Shown here piece by piece: positions 48,614 through 56,606 of a DNA stretch of 64,000 nucleotides. The position numbers and the translations under genes were made by a program. Origin of the DNA: QIAW01 sp035487295 (GTDB lineage: Bacteria > Acidobacteriota > Terriglobia > Terriglobales > Acidobacteriaceae); NCBI GenBank assembly GCA_035487295.1, contig DATHMH010000015.1, forward strand, positions 124,001 through 188,000, given 5' to 3'. The notes beneath the pieces were generated by a model. That model had not been told where the DNA came from. It saw nothing but the letters and a program-made list of their open reading frames with translations, and searched no databases. The first letter of the stretch is position 1. The number at the start of each line of letters is the position of its first letter.

Positions 48614-50986
48614 ATGAACTCCAATGTCGGCAATTCCCGTAACGCAGCCGCGAGGAGGATTTGCCGTTCCATTCTCGATGCCGTTACCGACGCCGTCCTG
48701 ATCTTTGACGCTCGCTCGTTTCGCATCATCGATGCCAACAAGAAAGCAAGCGAACTCTACGGATACTCCCGCCGCGAGCTGCTGCGAAAAGAGCTGCGCG
48801 AGTTGACGACAGAGTTGCCCCGGCGGGCAGAATTCCTGCACGGCTTGCCCAGCAGAGAAGCGACGCACCTCGGCAAGAACGGCGAAAAGCTTGAGTTCCT
48901 GGTATGCCTGTCGCATATCAACTATTGGAAGCGCAGGGCCATCTTAAGCATCAACCGTGACATTCGCGAGATCAAGCGCCTGCACGCCGCCACCGCCGCC
49001 AGTGAACAGAAGTTTCGCCTGCTGATCCAGAACATCTCTGAGATTGTCGCTCTCATTGATGCCGATGGCATCGTGCTCTTCATCAGCCCGCAGGTGGAAC
49101 GCGTCCTGGGGGTCGCGGCCGCTGACGTTTTTGGCCATGATGTCTTCGAGTTCGTTCACCCGGAAGATCGCCCGCGGGCGCGCCAGGAATACGCGAAGAC
49201 GGTGAGCGAGCCGGGCGAAGCGGTTCCTTCGGTGCTCAGGCTCAGAGACAGCAGCGGAAACTGGGTGCCATTTGAAATCATCGCCAACAATCAGATCGCA
49301 GAGCCGTGCGTTGGCGGCGTCATCTTCACCGCGCGCAGCCTGCAATATCGCCTGGAGACAGAACAGGCGATACGGCGCGCCAACGCAGATATCGGCAAAC
49401 ATGTGGCCGAACGCACGCTTGAGCTGGCCCGCACCAACGCCGCTCTGCGTCTTGAGAACCAGCAACGCCGTTACACCGAGAAGCAGCTGCAGGAATCGGT
49501 ATCGTGGCTCAATGCCACGCTGGAATCGACGGCCGACGGCATCCTGGTGGTGGCAAACGATGGCAAGGTCCGCAACTTCAATCGTAAATTCGTCGAGATG
49601 TGGCATTTTCCTGCTTCCATCATGGACAGCGCGACCGAAGAAGAGCTGCTGCTGTGGGCCGCTCCACAGGTGGAGCATCCCGAGGAATTTCTCGAGAGCA
49701 TCCAACGCCTGTATGCGTCGGCCGGCGCCAGCTTCGACGTCGTGCGATTGAAAAATGGACGAATCTTTGAACGCTATTCCCAGCCGCAAACCGTGGGTGA
49801 ACATAAGGCAGGAAGGGTGTGGAGCTTTCGCGACGTGACCCAGGCCTACTGGCAGCAACACGAGCTTCGCCAGGCGCAGAAGATGGAAGCCATCGGCCGC
49901 CTGGCCGGTGGTGTTGCTCACGACTTCAATAACATGCTCATGTTAATGTCGGGCTATGAGTCGCAACTGCTGGAAGACCCGCAACTTTCAGAAGCAAGCC
50001 GGGCGATATGCCAGCAGCTTGTGGCCGCCACCAAGCGAGCCGCCTCGCTCACCCGCCAACTGCTGGCATTCAGCAGAAAGCATCCCATAGCGCCGGGGGT
50101 GGTCGACCTGAACGAAATTGTGGCAGGCCTGGAGAAAATGCTGCCGCGTCTGCTGGCCGATCCCGTGCTGTTGAAGAGCAGCATGTCGCCGGAGGCGGTT
50201 CCCATCTACGCTGATCGTTCGCAAATCGAGCTGATGATCATCAATCTCGCGCTCAATGCGCGTGACGCGATGCCCCAGGGCGGTACTCTCTCTATGACGA
50301 CCGGCAGTGAAAAGCTTGAAGACAGCGTCCACGGAGAGGAGGCCAGCAAAAGCTACGCTGTACTTCAAGTCAACGACACCGGACACGGCATGTCACCGGA
50401 TGTCAGCGCTCATATCTTTGAGCCGTTCTTCACCACCAAGGGGCTGGGCAAGGGAACAGGTCTGGGCTTGTCAACCGTCTACGGCATTGTCGAACAGGCC
50501 GGAGGCCACATAACATTCGAAAGCGAGCCGGGCCAGGGTACGACATTCCATATCTACTTTCCCAAGGCCGCCGCGCCTGCCGCCGGCGAGAATCAAAGCG
50601 AACCGCCATCCCCGCCCCGCCCCGGCCATGAGACCATTCTGCTGGTAGAAGACGAAGAAGGAATTCGGGCGATGACTCGGAATTATCTGCAGAGCGCAGG
50701 CTATAAGGTTCTGGAAGCCGAGAATGGACCTGCCGCTGTCCGGATCTCCCGCGAGCATCCGGGCACGATCGATCTTTTACTTACCGATATCCTCATGCCT
50801 GAGATGAGAGGCGATGAACTGGCCAAGGTTGTGCGCCGCAACCGTCCTGATATTCTCGTCATGTTCATCTCTGGGAACATTAGTGAGCGCAAGGACCCGC
50901 ATGCTCCTCTGCTTGAAAAGCCATTCTCTTTTCCCGATCTGGGAAGAAAAGTGCGTGAGATACTGGATGATTCAAAGACAAACTAG
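48614..50986 (+). CDS. Hybrid sensor histidine kinase with PAS domains and C-terminal receiver
   Basis: About 790 residues, no membrane helix. PAS-type modules lie at about 12-125 (ILDAVTDAVLIFDARSFRII), 130-245 (LLIQNISEIVALIDADGIVL, FEFVHPEDRPRARQEY) and 300-410 (TLESTADGILVVANDGKV). The kinase core has the phosphoacceptor His in GRLAGGVAHDFNNML (about 432-446), N-box NLALNARDAM, DTGHGM and GKGTGLGLSTVYG. A receiver (about 670-785) has VEDEE and the phosphorylatable Asp in LLLTDILMP. It is soluble, so it senses a cytoplasmic cue. The start is uncertain: ATG 48614 or GTG 48554. It converges on a sugar-binding-like protein. Confidence 0.9.
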   Translation: MNSNVGNSRNAAARRICRSILDAVTDAVLIFDARSFRIIDANKKASELYGYSRRELLRKELRELTTELPRRAEFLHGLPSREATHLGKNGEKLEFLVCLSHINYWKRRAILSINRDIREIKRLHAATAASEQKFRLLIQNISEIVALIDADGIVLFISPQVERVLGVAAADVFGHDVFEFVHPEDRPRARQEYAKTVSEPGEAVPSVLRLRDSSGNWVPFEIIANNQIAEPCVGGVIFTARSLQYRLETEQAIRRANADIGKHVAERTLELARTNAALRLENQQRRYTEKQLQESVSWLNATLESTADGILVVANDGKVRNFNRKFVEMWHFPASIMDSATEEELLLWAAPQVEHPEEFLESIQRLYASAGASFDVVRLKNGRIFERYSQPQTVGEHKAGRVWSFRDVTQAYWQQHELRQAQKMEAIGRLAGGVAHDFNNMLMLMSGYESQLLEDPQLSEASRAICQQLVAATKRAASLTRQLLAFSRKHPIAPGVVDLNEIVAGLEKMLPRLLADPVLLKSSMSPEAVPIYADRSQIELMIINLALNARDAMPQGGTLSMTTGSEKLEDSVHGEEASKSYAVLQVNDTGHGMSPDVSAHIFEPFFTTKGLGKGTGLGLSTVYGIVEQAGGHITFESEPGQGTTFHIYFPKAAAPAAGENQSEPPSPPRPGHETILLVEDEEGIRAMTRNYLQSAGYKVLEAENGPAAVRISREHPGTIDLLLTDILMPEMRGDELAKVVRRNRPDILVMFISGNISERKDPHAPLLEKPFSFPDLGRKVREILDDSKTN

Positions 50987-51020
50987 CGGAACGGCGCGGC
51001 TTTGTGCCCGGTCCCACTCG

Positions 51021-51048
51021 CGCTAAGAGCTGAGAGCCTGGAGCTGCT
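51021..51048. repeat. Heptad array overlapping the 3' end of a gene
   Basis: Units CGCTAAG, AGCTGAG, AGCCTGG and AGCTGCT in 7-nt register. They cover the stop codon and the last eight codons of the gene at 51023, coding its C-terminal LQALSS. Confidence 0.8.
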
Positions 51049-51964
51049 TCTTTGCCGCCAGCTTTTCCAGTTCCGGGTAGGAGGTTGGGGCGAGCAGCCT
51101 GCGCTCCGGCGGCTGGGTGCGGGTTTGAATTGCCTGCACCATCATCTCCAGCGCAACATCGGCGGTCGAGGGATTGATAATCGATGCAGTCAGCAGGCCC
51201 TGGCGAATCCACTGCGGGCCGGTATCGGGACAACAGACCGAGCCGAGAAAGGGCAGCCTCATCCACGACTCGAGTTCCCGGGCAGGCACTTCATCTTGAA
51301 AGGCCTGCCGCGCGCCGATTGCCATCTCGTCGTTCTGTGCGGCGACCAGGTTCACCGGCGTATCGTAGGCGGTGCGTAGCCGCAACCAGCGCGTCACCGC
51401 TTTGTGCGCGCCCTGCTGGGTCCAATCGGCGGTCAGAGTTTTCAACTGTATGTTGGCGGCTTTTTCCGCCAGCAGAGAACTTAAGCGCTCTTCCGTATTA
51501 GGATGGCCGCTGGGACCAAGCAGGCACAGCGCCAGTCCACCCTGCCGAAGCAGCGCCGTCATCTGTTTTGCCTGGATTCGTCCCACCCCCTTATGGTCGA
51601 TGCGGACGGAGAAGACGGGCGCCTGATAGCTGCGGCGTAGCTCTTCAATATAGGTAACTTCGCGGCTTAGTACCGCCCAGCCAATGCCCGCAGCTGCGGC
51701 CGAGCGCGCCACCTGCTGCATGGTCGTTCCCACCGGAGCGCAGAGGATTCCATCAGGCCGCAAACTCTGAGGAGACTGGATGACCTTGAGCAACTGCTCG
51801 CTCTGCTCAATGGCGTCGTTCCCGGCATACACGATTTCCACGTTCACGCCCAGGCGGCCTGCCGCTTCCGCGACCGCAGACGCGTTCTGCCGCTGATAGC
51901 TGCTCTCTCGCTTTCGCAACGAAACCAGGAACTTGAGCTTTTTCACGCCACTCCATTGTGGCAT
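51023..51964 (-). CDS. LacI/PBP-like sugar-binding domain protein without signal peptide
   Basis: A 313-residue type I periplasmic-binding fold: KLKFLVSLRKRESSYQRQNA (first strand and helix), DGILCAPVGTTMQQVARSA, FSVRIDHKGVGRIQAKQM, VNLVAAQNDEMAIGARQA and FLGSVCCPDTGPQWIRQG. It lacks a signal peptide, a lipobox and an HTH domain, so it would be cytoplasmic unless the start is wrong. It lies tail-to-tail with the soluble hybrid kinase and could be a ligand sensor for it; that link is inference. The last residues LQALSS come from a heptad repeat array. Confidence 0.78.
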   Translation of the reverse strand: MPQWSGVKKLKFLVSLRKRESSYQRQNASAVAEAAGRLGVNVEIVYAGNDAIEQSEQLLKVIQSPQSLRPDGILCAPVGTTMQQVARSAAAAGIGWAVLSREVTYIEELRRSYQAPVFSVRIDHKGVGRIQAKQMTALLRQGGLALCLLGPSGHPNTEERLSSLLAEKAANIQLKTLTADWTQQGAHKAVTRWLRLRTAYDTPVNLVAAQNDEMAIGARQAFQDEVPARELESWMRLPFLGSVCCPDTGPQWIRQGLLTASIINPSTADVALEMMVQAIQTRTQPPERRLLAPTSYPELEKLAAKKQLQALSS

Positions 51965-52210
51965 TCATTTCCATTTTTGCAACAAATTACGGACGTAACA
52001 TGGGGCAGGCGTGGGATTGTCAGGGCAAGGATTTATCCGTGCCGCCAAGGCCATGTGTCATGATCGGCTTCAGCCGCTGAGGTAATAGGTCGGTCCCCAA
52101 GTCGTTCCTGTGTTCCTCAGCAACGGCAAGTGCCACTTGGACTCTTCTATTACCAAGGTAACTTCACTTTGCGAGGAGGATATTGGTAGACTGCTTGTGC
52201 CAAAAACATT

Positions 52211-52369
52211 ATGCGTTGCCCTGAATGCACTTCTATTGGCAGGCCCCAAGAAATGCGTGAAGAAGAGTGTGGCCGTTATGTTTGCCCCAAGTGCAAGCAC
52301 GAAGTGCGGGAAAACGACCCGGTTTTCATCTGCTCCTGCCGGCACTGTACGGCTTCTCCGGTGCATTAA
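52211..52369 (+). CDS. 52-residue zinc-ribbon-like protein
   Basis: A short coding sequence giving MRCPECTSIGRPQEMREEEC and onward, with Cys pairs CPEC, CPKC and CSCRHC. Eight cysteines and one or two histidines in 52 residues strongly suggest one or two zinc-binding sites. There is no known partner. No ribosome site is evident, so the start is judged on composition alone. It precedes the first AGTTTC composite repeat. Confidence 0.6.
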   Translation: MRCPECTSIGRPQEMREEECGRYVCPKCKHEVRENDPVFICSCRHCTASPVH

Positions 52370-52374
52370 AAGAC

Positions 52375-52460
52375 AGTTTCAGGTTTCTAGTTTCCAGTTC
52401 AAGCTTTTAGAATCTTTCCAAAGAAATCAAAGACAATAACAAAAGGCCACAGCCGGGGAC
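52375..52460. repeat. Composite repeat, copy A (AGTTTCN heptads plus CCACAGCCGGGGAC)
   Basis: Units AGTTTCA, GGTTTCT and AGTTTCC plus a partial unit (52375-52402), an A-rich spacer, then GCCACAGCCGGGGAC at 52446-52460. The same order recurs at 53789-53856, so the two copies flank the Het-C-like gene. Confidence 0.75.
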
Positions 52461-52543
52461 GGGCCCCGCTATCCGGGCGAGCTGCGCCACACGTGGCACT
52501 GTAAAATTGATTGAATGCCCTGCTGGGCGTCCGAGGAATCTCA

Positions 52544-53782
52544 ATGCCGCGAAAATTTCTGGCTGTGCTGGCTCTTGCCACGTTGTTGGTCCACCCTGCC
52601 GCGGGCTTCGACAGTTACTGGCACTCGGTGTGCGTGCAAAAGGCGGGGGCGCAACTCGGCTTCACCGAAGATGCTGCCAAGATCATGCAACTGGGCAACT
52701 TCTCGCCCGACTTCTTCGGGCCGGTGGCGGATTATGCATCCGGTCACCTGAGCAAGAACGAGATCGGCGCACTGAATCAATACCAGGCCAACAACTCGCA
52801 GGTACGCGAAGCGGCGGTTTTTCTCCACTTTGACAATTTAAACAACGACTTCCAGCACAATTCCGATTTCGATTATCTTTTCACTCACTTGCTCGGGAAC
52901 ACGCAGCGCCTGCTCGCCGGTTATAGCAAGCTTCACCTCGATGACCGCACGCGCAAGGTGCTCATCCTGATTACTTTGGGAGCTTCGCTTCACTGCGTGC
53001 AGGATTTTTACAGCCACTCCGACTGGGTGCACAATGATTTCGACAAGACCGATGTGAAGACCGTCAAACTGCCCGACGGCAGCCTGCGCGCGCCCACCTG
53101 GTTTGAGTTTCGCAGCAAGCACAATAATCCCGACGCCTGGCCTTTCCGGGTGCAATCGGGGCTTTATCCTCCTGCTGCCGGCGCGCGCAATACCCATACC
53201 CACATGAACCACGACAACTCGCGGCTGATGTATGCTGAACCTGAAAATGGTCAGCCCTTGCGCTCGCAGGCCGAGTATCACAATGCCGGCCCGGTGCCCG
53301 CGCGCGGCGATGACGCCTCAAATCTTGCGCACCAGCAGTTCGCGGTGAATACGGCCATGGCGGCGAGCGTGGAGTGGATCCAGAAGGTCGAAGAGAATTC
53401 GGATGCCAAGGCAGCGATTGAGTCGGCCAGAAGTTGGAACCTGAAGACGCACGATCCTCACCTGTATAAGGAATTGCAAGCCGGCATCATTACTGAAACT
53501 GCGCTATCCTGTGCTGCTGGCAAATGGGATGGCGACAATCCTCCGGGCGATCGAGGCACGCTCTGCCGCTCCGTCCTCGAGCGGCAGGTGAACTCGGTGG
53601 GCAATACCACCGGGTCACAGTTGAAATCTGAGATTATCGGCCTGGCCACCAGCCTGCTTATGCCCTTCGCCCTCAAGTTCACCGGCGTGTTCTGGGACGT
53701 TCACAGCCAATACCATGTTCTTGAAGGTTTGACACAAGACATCGGTTCTGGCGGCGGGCATTACAGCTTCGCGAAAAAGTGA
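52544..53782 (+). CDS. Secreted Het-C/Zn-phospholipase-like protein
   Basis: A 412-residue protein with a signal peptide (FLAVLALATLLVHPAAGF). The helical core has clustered His/Asp: DSYWHSVCVQKAG, NFSPDFFGP, VFLHFDNLNNDFQ, the diagnostic SLHCVQDFYSHSDWVH (about 148-163) and THTHMNHDNS. These resemble Het-C and Zn-dependent phospholipase C-type metal sites. Function in bacteria is unclear. ATG 52544 is chosen for GAGGAATCTC just upstream and the signal peptide. It is flanked by two copies of a composite repeat. A second Zn-phospholipase-like gene lies at 58662-59945. Confidence 0.78.
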   Translation: MPRKFLAVLALATLLVHPAAGFDSYWHSVCVQKAGAQLGFTEDAAKIMQLGNFSPDFFGPVADYASGHLSKNEIGALNQYQANNSQVREAAVFLHFDNLNNDFQHNSDFDYLFTHLLGNTQRLLAGYSKLHLDDRTRKVLILITLGASLHCVQDFYSHSDWVHNDFDKTDVKTVKLPDGSLRAPTWFEFRSKHNNPDAWPFRVQSGLYPPAAGARNTHTHMNHDNSRLMYAEPENGQPLRSQAEYHNAGPVPARGDDASNLAHQQFAVNTAMAASVEWIQKVEENSDAKAAIESARSWNLKTHDPHLYKELQAGIITETALSCAAGKWDGDNPPGDRGTLCRSVLERQVNSVGNTTGSQLKSEIIGLATSLLMPFALKFTGVFWDVHSQYHVLEGLTQDIGSGGGHYSFAKK

Positions 53783-53788
53783 TAAGGC

Positions 53789-53856
53789 AGTTTCGGGTTT
53801 CAAGTTTCGAGTTTCAAGCAAATTAAAAGCAGCAGCAAAAAGCCCACAGCCGGGGA
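53789..53856. repeat. Composite repeat, copy B
   Basis: Units AGTTTCG, GGTTTCA, AGTTTCG and AGTTTCA (53789-53818), an A-rich spacer and CCCACAGCCGGGGAC. It begins six bases after the Het-C-like gene and ends ten bases before the CPBP-like stop. Confidence 0.78.
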
Positions 53857-53865
53857 CCGCACAGG

Positions 53866-54522
53866 CTATTGCGCTGCGGGAGAGCTCAGGTAGGCCGCGC
53901 CTACGTTCATCTGGTGATGAAGAGCGTTGGGCAATGAGACGGCTACTGCGAGTCCGAGCAGGGCGTGGGCGACACCGAGCCAATAGATGTTGCGGTAGCG
54001 GCGGAAGACTTCGGTAAGCACCAGTCCCATGGTCGCGGTACACACCAGCAAAATCCAGTTCGGCAGGTGGACCATGCCGAACAGCAGTGCGGTGGCGAAT
54101 ACGGCCCTGGCGCCGCTCTTGAGCAGGCGCTCAAAGCGGATAAAGAAAAATGATTGGGCAATGAACTGCTGCACCATGGCCCAGATGGCATAGACGCCGC
54201 TATGGAAAAGCGGCTTGGGCATCCAGGGGAAGGGATGCAGCGTGCCGGTAAGCGCGCCCGCGGTCACGATTCCCGCGGCCAGCAAGGCGCTGCAGGCGGC
54301 GATCCAGGCTGAATTTTTTAGTCCCATGCGCCCCAGGCCGAGTTCAGCGGCGGTCTTGGAAATGGGGCTGGTGAGGGTAGCAACAACGATCCAGATTGCG
54401 GCGGCGACCGAGAAAATGGCCGCGTACTTTGAGGTCCACAGGGCAATCACGATCAGCGAGAATACTCCCGCGACGTCAACCAGCTCTCGACTAACCTTTA
54501 CTTTCAACAATTGCACTCTCAC
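53866..54522 (-). CDS. CPBP-family membrane protein with a degenerate protease motif
   Basis: A 218-residue membrane protein with about six helices. The pattern of CPBP (Abi) intramembrane metalloproteases is visible: motif 2 as FGMVHLPN (about 149-156) and motif 3 as GVAHALLG (about 184-191). Motif 1, normally EExxxR, reads QSFFFIR (about 122-128), so both catalytic glutamates are missing. It may be an inactive paralogue acting as a binding protein. The start at ATG 54522 follows the hydrophilic MRVQLLKVKVSRE. Confidence 0.7.
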   Translation of the reverse strand: MRVQLLKVKVSRELVDVAGVFSLIVIALWTSKYAAIFSVAAAIWIVVATLTSPISKTAAELGLGRMGLKNSAWIAACSALLAAGIVTAGALTGTLHPFPWMPKPLFHSGVYAIWAMVQQFIAQSFFFIRFERLLKSGARAVFATALLFGMVHLPNWILLVCTATMGLVLTEVFRRYRNIYWLGVAHALLGLAVAVSLPNALHHQMNVGAAYLSSPAAQ

Positions 54523-54653
54523 TCACCGCCATAATCGCCTCCAACCAATTGTTAAAGGACTGTTAAAGTCAAGCATACCCTTAGATGGCTGGATTTCAAG
54601 CAAAGATTCCGGGAAAAATTGAAAAAAAGTGTAAAAGGGTGGAAGTTGGGGAC

Positions 54654-54687
54654 AAAAAAAGGGGCGGCTCCGGTTCAGGAGCCGCCC
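54654..54687 (-). terminator. Strong intrinsic terminator of the redoxin gene
   Basis: A perfect 10-bp stem GGGCGGCTCC/GGAGCCGCCC with a 6-nt loop, followed on the minus strand by seven U residues. It lies about 95 bp downstream of the redoxin stop codon. Confidence 0.9.
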
Positions 54688-54782
54688 TTCACCATCTGGA
54701 ATTGAAGAAATTTAGTTAGCTATCGCTGGGTAGGCAAGATGCCCACCTGGACAGCCGACGAGACGCTGGCGCTACTTTATTC

Positions 54783-55388
54783 TTAGTCGCCGTATTTCAC
54801 CGAACAGCCGTAGGGCCGTGTGGCAGCCTCAGCGATCGGCTTGCCCGACATTGCCTGCTCTAATGCCTGTGAAACGTAATTGGTCGAGCCTGCGATGTCT
54901 GAAACATCTGTCGTAGGATGGTCGTCAATCGCGCCGTTATAAATTAGCTTCCCGCTGGGATCGATGATGAACATGTGCGGCGTTGTCTTGGCTGCGAACA
55001 GGTGGCCCAAGTCACCCTTGGGGTCGAGCAGCACCGCTGTGGGCGCGGCATTCACCTTCTTCACATAATCGTTTTCCTCCGTGGCAGTCACGTAGCCCTG
55101 GGCTCCGGGGGCGGAAGAAACTACGGTGAACCATGCCACGCCTTTTTGGGTCCATTCTTTCTGCAGCTTCTGCATATTTCCGCTCTCGTAATGCTTGCGG
55201 GTATAAGGGCAGCTCTGATTGGTCCATTCCAGGACGACAAATTTGCCTTTGTAATCGGAAAGCTTCTGCACCTTTCCGTTGCTGTCAGTGGCGGTGAAGT
55301 CAGGCGCCGATTCGCCGACCCTGGCGGCAAATGCAGCGGCTGAAAACAGCAGTAAACCGAGGATCAAAGCGATGGAATAGCGTTTCAT
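54783..55388 (-). CDS. Secreted redoxin (thioredoxin-fold, AhpC/TSA-like)
   Basis: A 201-residue protein with a signal peptide (SIALILGLLLFSAAAFAA) and a thioredoxin-fold redoxin domain: VGESAPDFTATDSNGKVQKL, FVVLEWTNQSCPYTRKHY (Cys in the peroxiredoxin-like position), PTAVLLDPKGDLGHLFAAKT and TPHMFIIDPSGKLIYNGAID. The single N-terminal Cys has no CxxC partner; a distant Cys lies near the C-terminus (RPYGCSVKYGD). It is probably a periplasmic thiol protein of the PRX-like2 type, which is common in Acidobacteriota. GGAGGCTCC lies upstream of the ATG. Confidence 0.88.
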   Translation of the reverse strand: MKRYSIALILGLLLFSAAAFAARVGESAPDFTATDSNGKVQKLSDYKGKFVVLEWTNQSCPYTRKHYESGNMQKLQKEWTQKGVAWFTVVSSAPGAQGYVTATEENDYVKKVNAAPTAVLLDPKGDLGHLFAAKTTPHMFIIDPSGKLIYNGAIDDHPTTDVSDIAGSTNYVSQALEQAMSGKPIAEAATRPYGCSVKYGD

Positions 55389-55526
55389 GGGGAGCCTCCT
55401 GTAACTCTTAAAATGCTACCAAAATCGGAGTGAGTTGTGGGTGGACGCGAAACTTCGAGCACTAAAGCGCGCAGTTCCTTGGTCCTTAACGGCATGGCTG
55501 AAGATATTACGAAGAAATTCAATTTC

Positions 55527-55618
55527 TTGTCATTCCGAATCCCGCAAGCGGGAGAGGAATCCCTATTGTCTCGAAAAACTCATGGTGTGCCACCTATAAA
55601 CCCTCCTCGGAATGACAA
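55527..55618. repeat. MITE-like element with 12-bp perfect terminal inverted repeats
   Basis: TTGTCATTCCGA at 55527-55538 is exactly inverted at 55607-55618. Inside the left part is a REP-like hairpin (ATTCC, CCCGC, loop, GCGGG, GGAAT; 55532-55560). No reading frame. It lies in the non-coding gap 55389-55717 between the redoxin and the DsbD-like gene. Confidence 0.8.
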
Positions 55619-55717
55619 TGCAAAACATGATCGTGAAACTCATGTTTTCCGGCAACCGTGAGGTTTTTCGCAAGCTCTGAAACTAATGTCTCTTCAACCC
55701 TGATTTTATGACCAGCG

Positions 55718-56569
55718 CTATTTTGCCGGGGCATGGGCGACCACGGAAGCATTGATTTCGTAGGGCTTGCCATCGAGCACAGCAACCCCTTGTAAGCGGG
55801 GGACTGGCTTCAGCAGTTGTTCTGATTTTTTCAGCTCAATACGAACCCCGGTGGGAGTGGAGTGAACCTGCTGCGGAGCCGCGTTTTCTATTTGATCGGC
55901 TTCTAGAGGAAAGAAAATCGCGCTGTTTACCGGCTTCCCTGTACGAATGGTCAAGACAAGATCATCTTTTTGCGCAACTGCCGATTGCTTCCAGGTGCGC
56001 GGCGCCGGCAAGGGCAAGCTGGTTTTGGTTTTAGCAAATAAGTCGTGATCGGCTGAAGGCTTTGGGGTATCGCTGGAAACTGGCAGGGGCAATGCTACGT
56101 CTCCGTGGCCGGGGATGCAGACTTCGCGGCAAACGATCCACTTCACGGTAGCGGCAAGCTGGACCGTTCCGCCCGGTTTCAAATTTGCCGGCGCGCGAAT
56201 CGGAACCATGAGCAGAACCTGGTCCTCATAGCCGTAATCCATCAGGCGGGAAATCGGCAGGCGTACCGGCGCAGGCCACTCGATGGAGCCGGCCTGGAAT
56301 CCATCGGGCAGCTTCCATTGCACTTTTGGAGGCTCGCCGGAGTCGCCAGGATTGATCCAATAGATGTGCCAGCCTTTTTCCAGATTGAACTTCAAGCCGG
56401 CTTGAAAGTCCTGGGCGGCAGCAACTGTGGCGCTGTCGGCAATCAAATCTACGGTGAGGTGCGGCGCGGAAACCGGCGCGGCCGGGCTTTGCGCGCACAA
56501 TAAATTTAGGAGAGCGAAAACAAGGGAGATGATACGCAAGCGCGAGTACGCAAGCAGCCGGGCAGCCAT
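55718..56569 (-). CDS. DsbD alpha-domain-like periplasmic protein
   Basis: A 283-residue protein with a signal peptide (RIISLVFALLNLLCAQSPAA) and a domain like the N-terminal part of DsbD/ScsB: HLTVDLIADSATVAA, GWHIYWINPGDSGEPP, WPAPVRLPISRLMDYGYEDQ, and the cysteine pair in WIVCREVCIPGHGDV (about 140-155). It has no DsbD membrane domain, so it works as a free periplasmic thiol/immunoglobulin-like protein or with a partner elsewhere. It is the second thiol-redox protein in this stretch. Confidence 0.85.
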   Translation of the reverse strand: MAARLLAYSRLRIISLVFALLNLLCAQSPAAPVSAPHLTVDLIADSATVAAAQDFQAGLKFNLEKGWHIYWINPGDSGEPPKVQWKLPDGFQAGSIEWPAPVRLPISRLMDYGYEDQVLLMVPIRAPANLKPGGTVQLAATVKWIVCREVCIPGHGDVALPLPVSSDTPKPSADHDLFAKTKTSLPLPAPRTWKQSAVAQKDDLVLTIRTGKPVNSAIFFPLEADQIENAAPQQVHSTPTGVRIELKKSEQLLKPVPRLQGVAVLDGKPYEINASVVAHAPAK

Positions 56570-56606
56570 ATTGGGAAATTATAACTGCGGGCGAAGCAAT
56601 GCAAGC

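Noticed and set aside
48944..49921. A 325-codon frame antisense to the hybrid kinase
   Set aside because: The plus strand encodes clear PAS and kinase motifs; nothing supports the antisense frame.
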